Shown in pieces: positions 8,437 through 15,565 of a DNA stretch of 64,000 bases. The translations under genes and the position numbers were made by a program. The stretch lies in contig DLHI01000025.1 of assembly GCA_002483135.1 (NCBI GenBank), positions 1 through 64,000 on the forward strand, given 5' to 3'. How positions within the stretch are numbered: position 1 is the stretch's first letter; every line of letters starts with the position of its first letter. The notes under the pieces were generated by a model. The model was not told the DNA's origin. It saw nothing but the letters and a program-made list of their open reading frames with translations, and did not search any database. This DNA is from Hyphomonadaceae bacterium UBA7672 (GTDB taxonomy: Bacteria; Pseudomonadota; Alphaproteobacteria; Caulobacterales; Hyphomonadaceae).

Positions 8437-8704
8437 CTCAATCGAACTCCCCTGACCCAACACAAAACCCAACAAAAAACGTGCCATGGGCTGAAATGTC
8501 AGGGCATTGGATGAGATGGTGGAGGCTGCCTCCATCGAACCTATCGGCGAATCGCGGCATGGGGTGAGATGTCTTGAAATGGGGTCCGAACTGACCTCGG
8601 CTCCACCAATCCCGCCGGTACTGCAGGTTTTCCATTTGTAAACGGGCCGCGGGCCATTAGGGGTAGGGCAGGCGCGGCCTGAATCATCCTTGCGCGGAGA
8701 GCCT
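8437..8704. other. Element boundary: palindrome and candidate attachment repeat
   Basis: There is no gene here. A 15-base near-perfect palindrome TGGAGGCTGCCTCCA lies at 8520-8534. CCTCGGCTCCACCA at 8595-8608 has the form of a tRNA 3' acceptor end with encoded CCA, as in tRNA-Ala genes, but no tRNA body lies to its left in this window. P4-type integrases commonly use tRNA 3' ends, leaving a short repeat at the far end of the element. This is therefore a plausible attR-like repeat separating the element from core chromosome. It is an inference only. Confidence 0.4.
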
Positions 8705-9001
8705 ATGCTCGCGGTACTTGATATCATCCGGATCGTGATCCAGCTGCTGATGATGGTGCTGGTCGTGCAGGCGATCCTGTCGTGGTTGCTGGTCTTCAAT
8801 GTCGTAAACGGCCGCAATCAGGTCGTGAAGGCGATCTGGCAGTTCACCCATGCGCTGACCGAGCCGATGCTGAAGCCTATCCGCAGCGTGATCAAGCCGA
8901 TCAATGGCCTGGACCTGGCGCCGCTCATCCTGATCCTGCTGCTGATCCTCGTGGATCGCCTGTTGATCTACTACGTGTATCCGCAATTCCTGCTGGGATA
9001 A
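8705..9001 (+). CDS. yggT: YggT family membrane protein
   Basis: 98 residues. It has two YggT hydrophobic segments, at about 1-28 and 62-92, around the conserved motif LTEPMLKPIRSVIKPINGLD. The start at 8705 (MLAVLDIIRI) is chosen over 8690 because GGAG at 8696-8699 precedes it. YggT proteins are inner-membrane proteins of unclear function, linked by context to osmotic tolerance or cell division. Here, as in many alphaproteobacteria, the gene is followed by the DUF167 gene and folD on the same strand, so a three-gene operon is likely. This is the first clearly core-chromosomal gene after the mobile element. Confidence 0.9.
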   Translation: MLAVLDIIRIVIQLLMMVLVVQAILSWLLVFNVVNGRNQVVKAIWQFTHALTEPMLKPIRSVIKPINGLDLAPLILILLLILVDRLLIYYVYPQFLLG

Positions 9002-9004
9002 CGC

Positions 9005-9337
9005 ATGGGCCCTGTGATGGGCCCTGTGTGGGTCTGGCGAATCGTTGCTGGCGGGGCGGAGCTCCGCGTGCGGGCGCAGCCAGGGGCGTCGCGAGACGCG
9101 GTCGAGGGCGTTGGCGAGGATGCCGCCGGCCAGAGATTCCTGAAAGTGCGGGTGCGAGCGATTGCCGAAAAGGGCAAGGCCAACGCGGCGATCGAGCAGG
9201 TTCTCGCCAAGGCGCTTGGCGTTCCCAAGTCCGCAGTTTCTGTCGAGAAGGGCGAAACGCAGCGCATCAAGACCGTGCGAATCTCCGCCGATGCGTCTAT
9301 AGCAGCGGCGCTTGAGGCCCTGACCTCGGGCTCTTGA
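9005..9337 (+). CDS. DUF167 (YggU-like) protein
   Basis: 110 residues. The family core is clear: RVRAQPGASRDAVEG, then LKVRVRAIAEKGKANAAIEQVLAKALG and a C-terminal strand-helix. DUF167 proteins are small alpha/beta cytosolic proteins of unknown function that are nearly always next to yggT or folD-type housekeeping genes. The start is 3 bases after the yggT stop; an alternative ATG lies at 9017. The first ~15 residues (MGPVMGPVWVWRIV) contain a short duplication, so the true start is slightly uncertain. Confidence 0.9.
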   Translation: MGPVMGPVWVWRIVAGGAELRVRAQPGASRDAVEGVGEDAAGQRFLKVRVRAIAEKGKANAAIEQVLAKALGVPKSAVSVEKGETQRIKTVRISADASIAAALEALTSGS

Positions 9338-9350
9338 CGGGAGTGAGCCA

Positions 9351-10259
9351 ATGACGGCGCAGCTGATCGACGGGAAGGTTGTCTCCGAGAAAGTCCGCAA
9401 CGGCGTTGCGGCGGCGGTGTCGCGACTGCCAGGCAAGCCGTGTCTTGCCGTGGTGCTGGTGGGGGACGATGCGGCCAGCGCGATCTATGTGAAGTCGAAG
9501 GGCGAGAAGACTGAAGCCGCGGGCATGCGCTCGATCACCAGGCGCTATCCGGCGAGCGCGAGCCAGGCGGAGATCGAGGCGGAGCTGAAGGCGCTGAGCG
9601 CTGATCCCGAAGTGGACGGCATCCTGCTGCAGCTGCCGCTGCCGAAGGGGCTGGACGAGGCAAGCGCGCTCGCCTGCATTGATCCAATGAAGGACGTCGA
9701 CGGGCTGACCGAGCTGTCGGCCGGGCGGCTGGTGCTGGGCAAGCCGGGGCTGCGGCCGTGCACGCCGACGGGATGCGTCATCATGGCGAAGTATGCGCTG
9801 GGCGATGATCTGGCCGGCAGACATGTCGTCGTGATCGGCCGGTCGATCCTTGTCGGCAAGCCGGTGTCGCTGCTGTTCCTGGCCGAGAACTGCACGGTCA
9901 CGATGGCGCATTCGAAGACGAAGAACCTCGAGGCCCTGTGCCGGACAGCGGACATTCTCGTGCCTGCGGTCGGGCGGCCCGAGATGGTGCGCGGAAGCTG
10001 GATCAAGCCCGGCGCGGTGGTGATCGATGTCGGCATCAACCGGCTGCCGGCACCCGAGAAGGGCCTGGACGACAAGGGCAACGTCAAGACGCGCGTGGTT
10101 GGTGACGCTCACTTTGCCGAATGCGCCGAAGTCGCCAGCTGGATCACGCCGGTGCCGGGTGGTGTTGGCTTGATGACGGTGGCGTGCCTGTTGCGCAACA
10201 CGGTGCTGGCCGCCTGCGCGCGGCGCGGCTGGACTGTTCCAGCGGAGCTCGACACCTGA
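9351..10259 (+). CDS. folD: Methylenetetrahydrofolate dehydrogenase/cyclohydrolase FolD
   Basis: 302 residues. It is a bifunctional cytosolic enzyme that interconverts 5,10-methylene-THF, 5,10-methenyl-THF and 10-formyl-THF using NADP. The signature YVKSKGEKTEAAGM (about 47-60) holds the catalytic Tyr and Lys. ILLQLPLPKG (about 94-103) and the nucleotide-binding loop VVIGRSILVGKP (about 163-174) are present, as is the C-terminal TPVPGGVGLMT. Its length is normal for alphaproteobacteria. It follows the DUF167 gene by 13 bases and is probably co-transcribed with yggT. Confidence 0.97.
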   Translation: MTAQLIDGKVVSEKVRNGVAAAVSRLPGKPCLAVVLVGDDAASAIYVKSKGEKTEAAGMRSITRRYPASASQAEIEAELKALSADPEVDGILLQLPLPKGLDEASALACIDPMKDVDGLTELSAGRLVLGKPGLRPCTPTGCVIMAKYALGDDLAGRHVVVIGRSILVGKPVSLLFLAENCTVTMAHSKTKNLEALCRTADILVPAVGRPEMVRGSWIKPGAVVIDVGINRLPAPEKGLDDKGNVKTRVVGDAHFAECAEVASWITPVPGGVGLMTVACLLRNTVLAACARRGWTVPAELDT

Positions 10260-10274
10260 GGTTGGTTGCGAGTG

Positions 10275-10291
10275 GTAGCAATAAATGCTAC
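10275..10291. promoter_or_regulatory. Candidate ParD operator
   Basis: The inverted repeat GTAGCA-ATAAA-TGCTAC lies 26 bases before the parD start. ParD antitoxins are ribbon-helix-helix proteins that repress their own operon through short palindromes of this kind. The role is inferred from position and symmetry. Confidence 0.55.
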
Positions 10292-10317
10292 TTTATCCTA
10301 CCGAGCAGGAGCGCCGC

Positions 10318-10560
10318 ATGACGACCAAACTTTCGATTTCGGTTACTGACGCCCACGCGCAGCTGATCGAGAAGGCGGTCGAGTCCGGCCAGTTTGCGTC
10401 GGCCAGCGAAGTCGTGCGTACGGCCTTGCGCAAGTGGGCCAGCGATGAGGAGCTCGGCCGCCTGTGGGACCAGGGCATCGCGAGTGGCTTCATGGAGCCG
10501 GGCACGACGATGAAAGACATCAAGGCCGAGGCGCGCCGCCGTCTAGCAGCTCGTAAGTGA
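10318..10560 (+). CDS. parD: ParD-type antitoxin
   Basis: 80 residues. The N-terminal ribbon-helix-helix (TTKLSISVTDAHAQLIEKAV, then SASEVVRTALRKWAS) binds DNA. The C-terminal tail, rich in charged residues and Ala (IKAEARRRLAARK), should wrap the toxin. The start at 10318 has AGGAG at 10307-10311; an in-frame upstream ATG at 10285 overlaps the operator side and is disfavoured. It neutralises ParE encoded immediately downstream and probably autoregulates through the palindrome at 10275. Confidence 0.9.
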   Translation: MTTKLSISVTDAHAQLIEKAVESGQFASASEVVRTALRKWASDEELGRLWDQGIASGFMEPGTTMKDIKAEARRRLAARK

Positions 10561-10853
10561 AGCTGATCCTTCAATACTCAATTGAAGCCGGCAATGACCT
10601 TGCCGCGATCTGGGAACACGTCGCCTCAAACAACATGAGCGCAGCCGATCGCATTCTAGATACGATCGAGACCAGCTGCGATCGCCTGCGAGATTTTCCT
10701 CACATGGGGCCGTCCCGTGAAGACCTGCGGCCGGGTTTACGCATGCTCGTGCTTACAGAGTATGTCGTTCTCTATCGGTCCCTGGAAGATCGCATCCAGA
10801 TCGTGCGGGTCGTGCATGGTCGCCGCGACCTGGACGCCTTGCTACCTGAATGA
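10557..10853 (+). CDS. parE: ParE/RelE-superfamily toxin
   Basis: 98 residues starting at a GTG that overlaps the parD stop (GTGA), a classic toxin-antitoxin coupling. It has the ParE fold pattern: an N-terminal strand (LILQYSIEAGNDLAAIWEHV), a two-helix hairpin, then FPHMGPSREDLRPGLRMLVL and the C-terminal strands YVVLYRSLEDRIQIVRVVHGRRDL. ParE toxins usually poison DNA gyrase; whether this member does cannot be read from sequence. Its stop overlaps the next gene (ATGA), so a third gene is in the operon. Confidence 0.9.
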   Translation: MKLILQYSIEAGNDLAAIWEHVASNNMSAADRILDTIETSCDRLRDFPHMGPSREDLRPGLRMLVLTEYVVLYRSLEDRIQIVRVVHGRRDLDALLPE

Positions 10854-11083
10854 GCCTTTTCGACGATCTCTGGATTGCGCAAGAAGGCCGCTGCGCCATC
10901 TGCGGCGAGCCGATGCCGAAAGGCAGGTTCGAGACGCCGCACGCAACTGTGTGGAAGAAGAAGCGGCCGAGCTTCGATCACATCAGGCCGCGCAACAAGG
11001 GCGGTTCGGATGACCCGGCTAACCTTCAGCTCGCGCATGCAGAGTGCAACTGGCGCAAGGGCGACAGCTGGTCGCCGGGTTGA
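10850..11083 (+). CDS. Small HNH endonuclease-like protein in the parDE operon
   Basis: 77 residues, essentially a bare HNH domain. CAICGEPMPKG at about 16 holds the first zinc-type cysteine pair. FDHIRPRNKGGSDDPANLQL followed by AHAECNWRKG gives the H-N-H core (DH, N, H) plus a further Cys. Its ATG overlaps the parE TGA by 4 bases, so it is translationally coupled to the toxin-antitoxin pair. HNH proteins of this size occur as phage nucleases or orphan nucleases. The catalytic residues look complete. It ends 3 bases before the converging msrQ stop. Confidence 0.82.
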   Translation: MSLFDDLWIAQEGRCAICGEPMPKGRFETPHATVWKKKRPSFDHIRPRNKGGSDDPANLQLAHAECNWRKGDSWSPG

Positions 11084-11086
11084 GTG

Positions 11087-11737
11087 TCAAGCTGTCGCCG
11101 GCGCCTTGACCTTGCCAATCACCCAGCGCGCCACGCGCCAGCTGAGCAGCAGCGCGAGGATGATCGCGTGGATCAGCGGGTCGCCGTAGATGATCTTCAC
11201 CATCAGGAGATTGTGTGCGACCGCGAGAATGGCGAGCGGATAGACCAGCCAGTGCAGCCTGTCCCACGTCTTGCGGCCGAGGCGGCGGATCATGCTGTTG
11301 TTCGACGTGACCGCCAGCGGGATCATCAGCACCAGCGCAGCCATGCCCAGCATGATGTAGGTGCGCAGGACCATGTCCTCCCATAGCAGGGCAAGGTTCC
11401 AGTCCTTGTCGAGCCAGAGATAGGCGATCATGTGCAGCGCCGCGTAAAAGAACGCGGCAAGGCCGATGCGCCGGCGGATCAGCGCGATGGGCGCCCAGCC
11501 TGTGATGTCGCGGATGGGGGAGATGGCGAGCGTGATCAGCAGGATGCGGATCGCCGTGTCGCCGAGGAAGTGGTGGATGTAGGCGACGGGATCGGTGCCC
11601 ATCGCATCAGAGAGGGGGTCGCTCAGGACCTGGAAGAACTGCCAAGCGATGAAGGCGAACGGCGCAATGAGCGCCGCTAGCGTCAACGGCTTCATCCAGT
11701 GTTTGCCGAACGCGCGGAGGAAGGCGCTGTGAGCCAT
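11087..11737 (-). CDS. msrQ: MsrQ, haem membrane subunit of the MsrPQ methionine sulfoxide reductase
   Basis: 216 residues with about six transmembrane helices. His residues in YIHHFLG, ALHMIAY, RLHWLVYP and VAHNLL include the likely b-haem ligands of the ferric-reductase-like YedZ/MsrQ family. MsrQ passes electrons from the quinone pool or a flavin reductase to periplasmic MsrP, which repairs oxidised methionines in exported proteins. It follows msrP by 26 bases on the same strand, the standard operon arrangement. Its length is normal. Confidence 0.95.
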   Translation of the reverse strand: MAHSAFLRAFGKHWMKPLTLAALIAPFAFIAWQFFQVLSDPLSDAMGTDPVAYIHHFLGDTAIRILLITLAISPIRDITGWAPIALIRRRIGLAAFFYAALHMIAYLWLDKDWNLALLWEDMVLRTYIMLGMAALVLMIPLAVTSNNSMIRRLGRKTWDRLHWLVYPLAILAVAHNLLMVKIIYGDPLIHAIILALLLSWRVARWVIGKVKAPATA

Positions 11738-11763
11738 GCTTGCGTGCGCCTGTCCTGCCGGGC

Positions 11764-12741
11764 CTAGTGATACTTGATGAGGTCGATGCCCTCGTAGAGA
11801 TAGGCGACCTGCTTCTCGTATCCGTTGAACATCTCGGTGTCGCGCTGCGGGTTGAAACCGCCGACACCCAGCACGCGCTCACGCGCCTGGCTCCAGCGTG
11901 GGTGCGAGCGCTTTGGATTCACGTTCGAGAAGAAACCATACTCGCGCGGGTTCGCGACATTCCATGCCGTCGGCGGTTGAGCCGTCGTGAAGCGAATGGT
12001 CGCGATCGATTTCGTGCCCTTGTAGCCATACTTCCACGGGATCACCGTGCGGATGGGCGCGCCATTCTGTTGCTTCATCGCCTTGCCGTAGGCGCCAACC
12101 GCGATGAAGGCGAGATCATTCTTCGCCTCGTTGATCTGCAGCGCTTCGGAGTAGGGCCAGTCTAGCCCGCCATAGTTCAGGCCAACCATCGCCGAGCGAT
12201 CTATGTGGGTCAGGAACTGCACGTACTTCGCTTCGGCCTTCGGCTTCAGCTTGGACAGTACCGACCATAGCGGCACGCCGATCCACGGCACCACCATCGA
12301 CCAGCGCTCGACACAGCGATGACGATAGACGCGCTCCTCAAGCTGCGAATAGTCGACCAGGCTGGTGAGATCGTATGTTCCCGGCGCATCCGTCTCGCCC
12401 TCGACGGTGACCTTCCAGTTCGACACGTTCATCTTGCCGGCGTGGCGGGCGGGGTCATCCTTGTTGAGGCCGAACTCGTAGAAATTGCAGTAGCTGTTGA
12501 AGTCGGCTTCCGCCGCGTTTTCGTCGGCGACCGTGAAGGCCGATTTCTTCGCCGACAGCGCGGCGCCGGCCGCAACTTGCGTCGGCGTTTGGGCGAAGGC
12601 CGGCAGACCGCCCAGCACGGCGGCGGCTCCGCCAAGGCCGGCGGCCGCAAGCAGTTCGCGGCGGCGGATATAGATGTCGTGCGGCGTCATCTCGCTGCGA
12701 AGGGCCTGATAATCGCTATTGCGGCGGAACTTCAGCTCCAT
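11764..12741 (-). CDS. msrP: MsrP, periplasmic molybdopterin methionine sulfoxide reductase
   Basis: 325 residues. A Tat signal (IRRRELLAAAGLGGAAAVLG) begins near residue 25 and ends near AFAQ. The sulfite-oxidase fold follows. The Cys that ligates molybdenum is in VYRHRCVERWSMVVPW at about 148-163, and the conserved segments GLNYGGLDWPYSEAL and RTVIPWKYGYKGTKS are present. It reduces methionine sulfoxide in periplasmic proteins with electrons from MsrQ, encoded next. GGAG lies about 10 bases before the start. The first ~20 residues before the twin arginine are longer than in E. coli but usual in alphaproteobacteria. Confidence 0.96.
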   Translation of the reverse strand: MELKFRRNSDYQALRSEMTPHDIYIRRRELLAAAGLGGAAAVLGGLPAFAQTPTQVAAGAALSAKKSAFTVADENAAEADFNSYCNFYEFGLNKDDPARHAGKMNVSNWKVTVEGETDAPGTYDLTSLVDYSQLEERVYRHRCVERWSMVVPWIGVPLWSVLSKLKPKAEAKYVQFLTHIDRSAMVGLNYGGLDWPYSEALQINEAKNDLAFIAVGAYGKAMKQQNGAPIRTVIPWKYGYKGTKSIATIRFTTAQPPTAWNVANPREYGFFSNVNPKRSHPRWSQARERVLGVGGFNPQRDTEMFNGYEKQVAYLYEGIDLIKYH

Positions 12742-12964
12742 CTCGCGTCTCTCCTAATTTGGCCTGGTCGTCTTGTACGCCCATCCTAGCGCGACCGATC
12801 ACCGGACGCGACCCGGGGGGTGGGTCACACTGACAGTACGGATGCGGCGGCCGGATGGTTACACGCTCGCCTCACGCCAATCCGCCGCTAATCCGCTGTT
12901 CAGGGCTGGGCGTGCTAGATTCTGCCCCGGAACGTCAGTTGAGGCGTGATTCGGAGGTTTTTGC

Positions 12965-13381
12965 GTGGTCAGGACGGGTAATGCCCTTTGCGCCGGGCTC
13001 TTGCTGGCGGCCTGCGCGGCTCCAGCGCCAAATGGGCCGCCGCCTCTGACGACGGGCCGGGCACTGGCCCAGATGGCCTGTCCGCACCGGATCGCCGAGG
13101 CTAATGCCTGGGTGAACCACATGCCTGGGCCCGGCCGGTCGCCGCGGGAACTTCACGTCGACGTTGCCCTCCTGGAGACGACCGACACTGCTGTGATCCT
13201 GAAATCCGTCGCGACGACGGGGGATACGCTGGTGCTGGAAATTCGCACTGCGCCGACCGCGCCGATCCCCGGCCGCGTCGCCTATCGCGAGCCGGCTCCG
13301 AACCCGATGTACAAGCGGATCAGCTTCTTCTGCCGGGGCGGGGAGATCCACTCGCTCGACAAGATCGAGAAGGTGTACTGA
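12965..13381 (+). CDS. Small lipoprotein of unknown function
   Basis: 138 residues from a GTG start with GGAGG 7 bases upstream. A lipobox LLAAC near residue 18 predicts a lipid-anchored protein. Two later cysteines (MACPHRIAEAN and SFFCRGGEI) could form a disulfide. The body alternates strands (VALLETTDTAVILKSV, DTLVLEIRTAPTAPI). I do not recognise the family. It is separated from msrP by a 223-base divergent spacer in which I see no clear operator, and it precedes ymdB on the same strand. Confidence 0.75.
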   Translation: MVRTGNALCAGLLLAACAAPAPNGPPPLTTGRALAQMACPHRIAEANAWVNHMPGPGRSPRELHVDVALLETTDTAVILKSVATTGDTLVLEIRTAPTAPIPGRVAYREPAPNPMYKRISFFCRGGEIHSLDKIEKVY

Positions 13382-13467
13382 CACGGTCTCGCGCTGAACC
13401 GCGCTGATGCGCGCATTTGCCCTTGGGCGTGGCCTCCTGTAGACCCGCCGCCGCAAAGGGAGCGAGC

Positions 13468-14295
13468 ATGCGTCTGGCCTTTTTCGGAGATGTCGTCGGC
13501 CGCGCCGGCCGTGCAGCTGTCTCCGAACACCTTCCGAAGCTGAAGGCCGACCTGAAGCTCGATTTCGTCATCGTGAATGGCGAGAACGCGGCGGGCGGCT
13601 TTGGCATCACCGCGAGCACCGCACAGGATCTGTTCGACGCCGGCGCCGATTGCATCACGCTGGGCAACCATTCGTGGGACCAGGCTGAGGCGCTGGTCTA
13701 TATCGAGCGAGAGACGCGGCTGCTGCGTCCGTTCAACTACCCGCAGTCGCTCAACATTCCCGGGCGCGGCGCACAGCTGTTCACGACGCCGAAGGGCCAG
13801 CGTGTGTTCGTGATCCAGATTCACGGTTCGGCCTTCATGGAGTCGCTGGACGATCCCATCCAGGGCGTGCAGCGCGCGCTCGAGGAAGCGCCGCTACGGC
13901 AGGTGGCGGATGCGGTGATCGTCGAGATGCATGCTGAGGCGACGGCCGAGAAGTATATCATGGGCCATTACTGCGATGGACGCGCCACCGCCGTTGTCGG
14001 CGCGCATACGCATGTGCCCACGGCGGATGCGCAGATCCTTCCCGGCGGCACGGCCTACCTTACCGACGCGGGGATGTGCGGCGACTATGACAGCGTGATC
14101 GGCATGAAGAAGGGGCCGCTTGTGCAGCGCGCCGCAACGCGCCTACCGGTCGAACGCAAGGCTCCGGCCGAAGGCCCCGCGACAATGTGCGGCGTCTACA
14201 TCGAGTCCGATGACACAACAGGCCTCGCCACGCGCGTGGAGATGATCCGCGTTGGCGGGCGGCTCAAGCAGGCGATCCCGGTCGTTGACCGCTAG
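13468..14295 (+). CDS. ymdB: YmdB-type metallophosphoesterase (TIGR00282 family)
   Basis: 275 residues, the normal length. Metal-binding motifs: FFGDVVGRAG (first Asp), VIVNGENAAGGFG (Asn/Glu), LGNHSWD (Asn-His), MHAEATAEK (His) and GAHTHVPTAD (His-x-His). Characterised members hydrolyse 2',3'-cyclic nucleotides, and some affect biofilm or sporulation decisions; the role in alphaproteobacteria is not well defined. The start at 13468 follows GGGAG; an in-frame upstream ATG at 13417 adds 17 residues unlike the family. Its stop overlaps the stop of the converging pectate lyase gene by 3 bases (CTAG). Confidence 0.94.
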   Translation: MRLAFFGDVVGRAGRAAVSEHLPKLKADLKLDFVIVNGENAAGGFGITASTAQDLFDAGADCITLGNHSWDQAEALVYIERETRLLRPFNYPQSLNIPGRGAQLFTTPKGQRVFVIQIHGSAFMESLDDPIQGVQRALEEAPLRQVADAVIVEMHAEATAEKYIMGHYCDGRATAVVGAHTHVPTADAQILPGGTAYLTDAGMCGDYDSVIGMKKGPLVQRAATRLPVERKAPAEGPATMCGVYIESDDTTGLATRVEMIRVGGRLKQAIPVVDR

Positions 14296-15560
14296 GCCTT
14301 GCGGTTCATCGTTTCGAGATCCCACTCAGCCTCGACGAACGGCGCGCGCGTTTCGGGCCGCACCGGATAGCCGCCGACTTCCTGTTCGCTGTCGATGATC
14401 CGGCCTGTGCCGTTGCGCACGTCGTTGACGATGCGCTGGTCGATCGGATCGCGTTCCCATGCCCGCGCGCCGCAGGTATCGAGCACCCCAGCCATGTGGA
14501 AGCGCAGTTCCGCTGTGCGATCGACATAGGGATGCGCTTTCAACGTCAGAAGCGGGGTCGCCGTGCCGAACCGGCCGGTCGTCTCCATCGCACTTCCGTC
14601 GGCCCTGAGCGCCAGATTGCCCTCTATGCTGAGGTCGAGTGCGCCGTCGCCGCCGAGCATGAAGGCGGCCGCTTTCGGGTCGGTCGATGGCCCGCCGAGG
14701 AAGATGTTGCCGCGTACTTCAACTTCACCCGCGACGAAGGGATGGTCGCCCCATTCGCCCTTGTGCAGGTTGTAGTGCGCAAAGCGCTTTCCGGCATTGT
14801 AGACGACATTGCCGATCATTGTCGCCTGCGCGCCGCCCTTCACGAGGATGTTGCGTTCGCGATTGTGGGCGTAGAGCGAATCCCGCACCGACACCGCCCT
14901 GACATTGTCGTGGACCAGCGTGCCTTTCGAGTGCTCGCCCTTGGAGTGGGTGGAATTGGACAGACCTTCCGCTACGATGTTGTGCGCGAAGTGGATCGTG
15001 TTGGACGTGTGGGCGCGCCAGTCCTCGACGGTCGCGCTTTCGTTGTCTTCACCAAAGCGCTTGCCCGAGGCGGAGAGGCCTTCGTCGGTCGCCCAGGTGA
15101 TCGAGCAATTGCTGACGCGGACAATCGAGGCGCCATAGGCGTAAATGCCGTCGCACTCCCAGCCGGACTTCTTGGCCTGACCTGCTTCACCCGGACGCAC
15201 AGCGATGTGCTCGATGATGACGTTGCGAGTTCCCTGTCCGATCTCGATGCCGCCCTTGATGAAGGTGACGAGGGAGGGCGCGGTCTGGCCCGCAATGGTG
15301 AGGTCGCCATTGCTGATCTTCACCGGCTTCATCCCGAGATCGATGACGCCGCCGACTTCAAACACCACAATGCGCGGGCCTCTGGCCTTCACGGCCTCGG
15401 TGAACGACCCGGGTCCGTCCGGCGCGAGCGTGGTGACGCGAATGATTCGCCCGCCGCGTCCGCCGGTGAACGGGTTCACTTCAGGAATTGCGTGGGCAGG
15501 CATGGCGAACACGCCTGCTGCGGCGGTCGATGCGAGGAGGAAGGCCCGCCTGTCGATCAT
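14292..15560 (-). CDS. Pectate lyase-like right-handed beta-helix protein, Tat-exported
   Basis: 422 residues. Signal MIDRRAFLLASTAAAGVFAM with a twin arginine, cleaved near AHA. The body is a parallel beta-helix of the polysaccharide lyase 1 kind. The opening GGRGGRIIRVTTLAPDGPGS, the core VVFEVGGVIDLG, the NCSITWATDEGLS segment and the conserved THSKGEHSKGTLVHDN are shared with its neighbour. Predicted to cleave polygalacturonate or oligogalacturonides outside the cytoplasm. The start at 15560 lies 5 bases after the stop of the upstream lyase, so both are in one operon. An open frame continues upstream but only as antisense-like sequence. Confidence 0.88.
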   Translation of the reverse strand: MIDRRAFLLASTAAAGVFAMPAHAIPEVNPFTGGRGGRIIRVTTLAPDGPGSFTEAVKARGPRIVVFEVGGVIDLGMKPVKISNGDLTIAGQTAPSLVTFIKGGIEIGQGTRNVIIEHIAVRPGEAGQAKKSGWECDGIYAYGASIVRVSNCSITWATDEGLSASGKRFGEDNESATVEDWRAHTSNTIHFAHNIVAEGLSNSTHSKGEHSKGTLVHDNVRAVSVRDSLYAHNRERNILVKGGAQATMIGNVVYNAGKRFAHYNLHKGEWGDHPFVAGEVEVRGNIFLGGPSTDPKAAAFMLGGDGALDLSIEGNLALRADGSAMETTGRFGTATPLLTLKAHPYVDRTAELRFHMAGVLDTCGARAWERDPIDQRIVNDVRNGTGRIIDSEQEVGGYPVRPETRAPFVEAEWDLETMNRKA

Positions 15561-15565
15561 CTGCG

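Noticed and set aside
8581..8608. Possible complete tRNA at the integrase boundary
   Set aside because: Only the 3' acceptor-like end is present. The preceding bases do not form a T-arm and no cloverleaf can be drawn, so it is kept only as a candidate att repeat.
11086..11110. GTCAAG...CTTGAC inverted repeat between HNH and msrQ as a terminator
   Set aside because: Short arms with a long GC loop, partly inside msrQ coding sequence, and no T-run on either strand.
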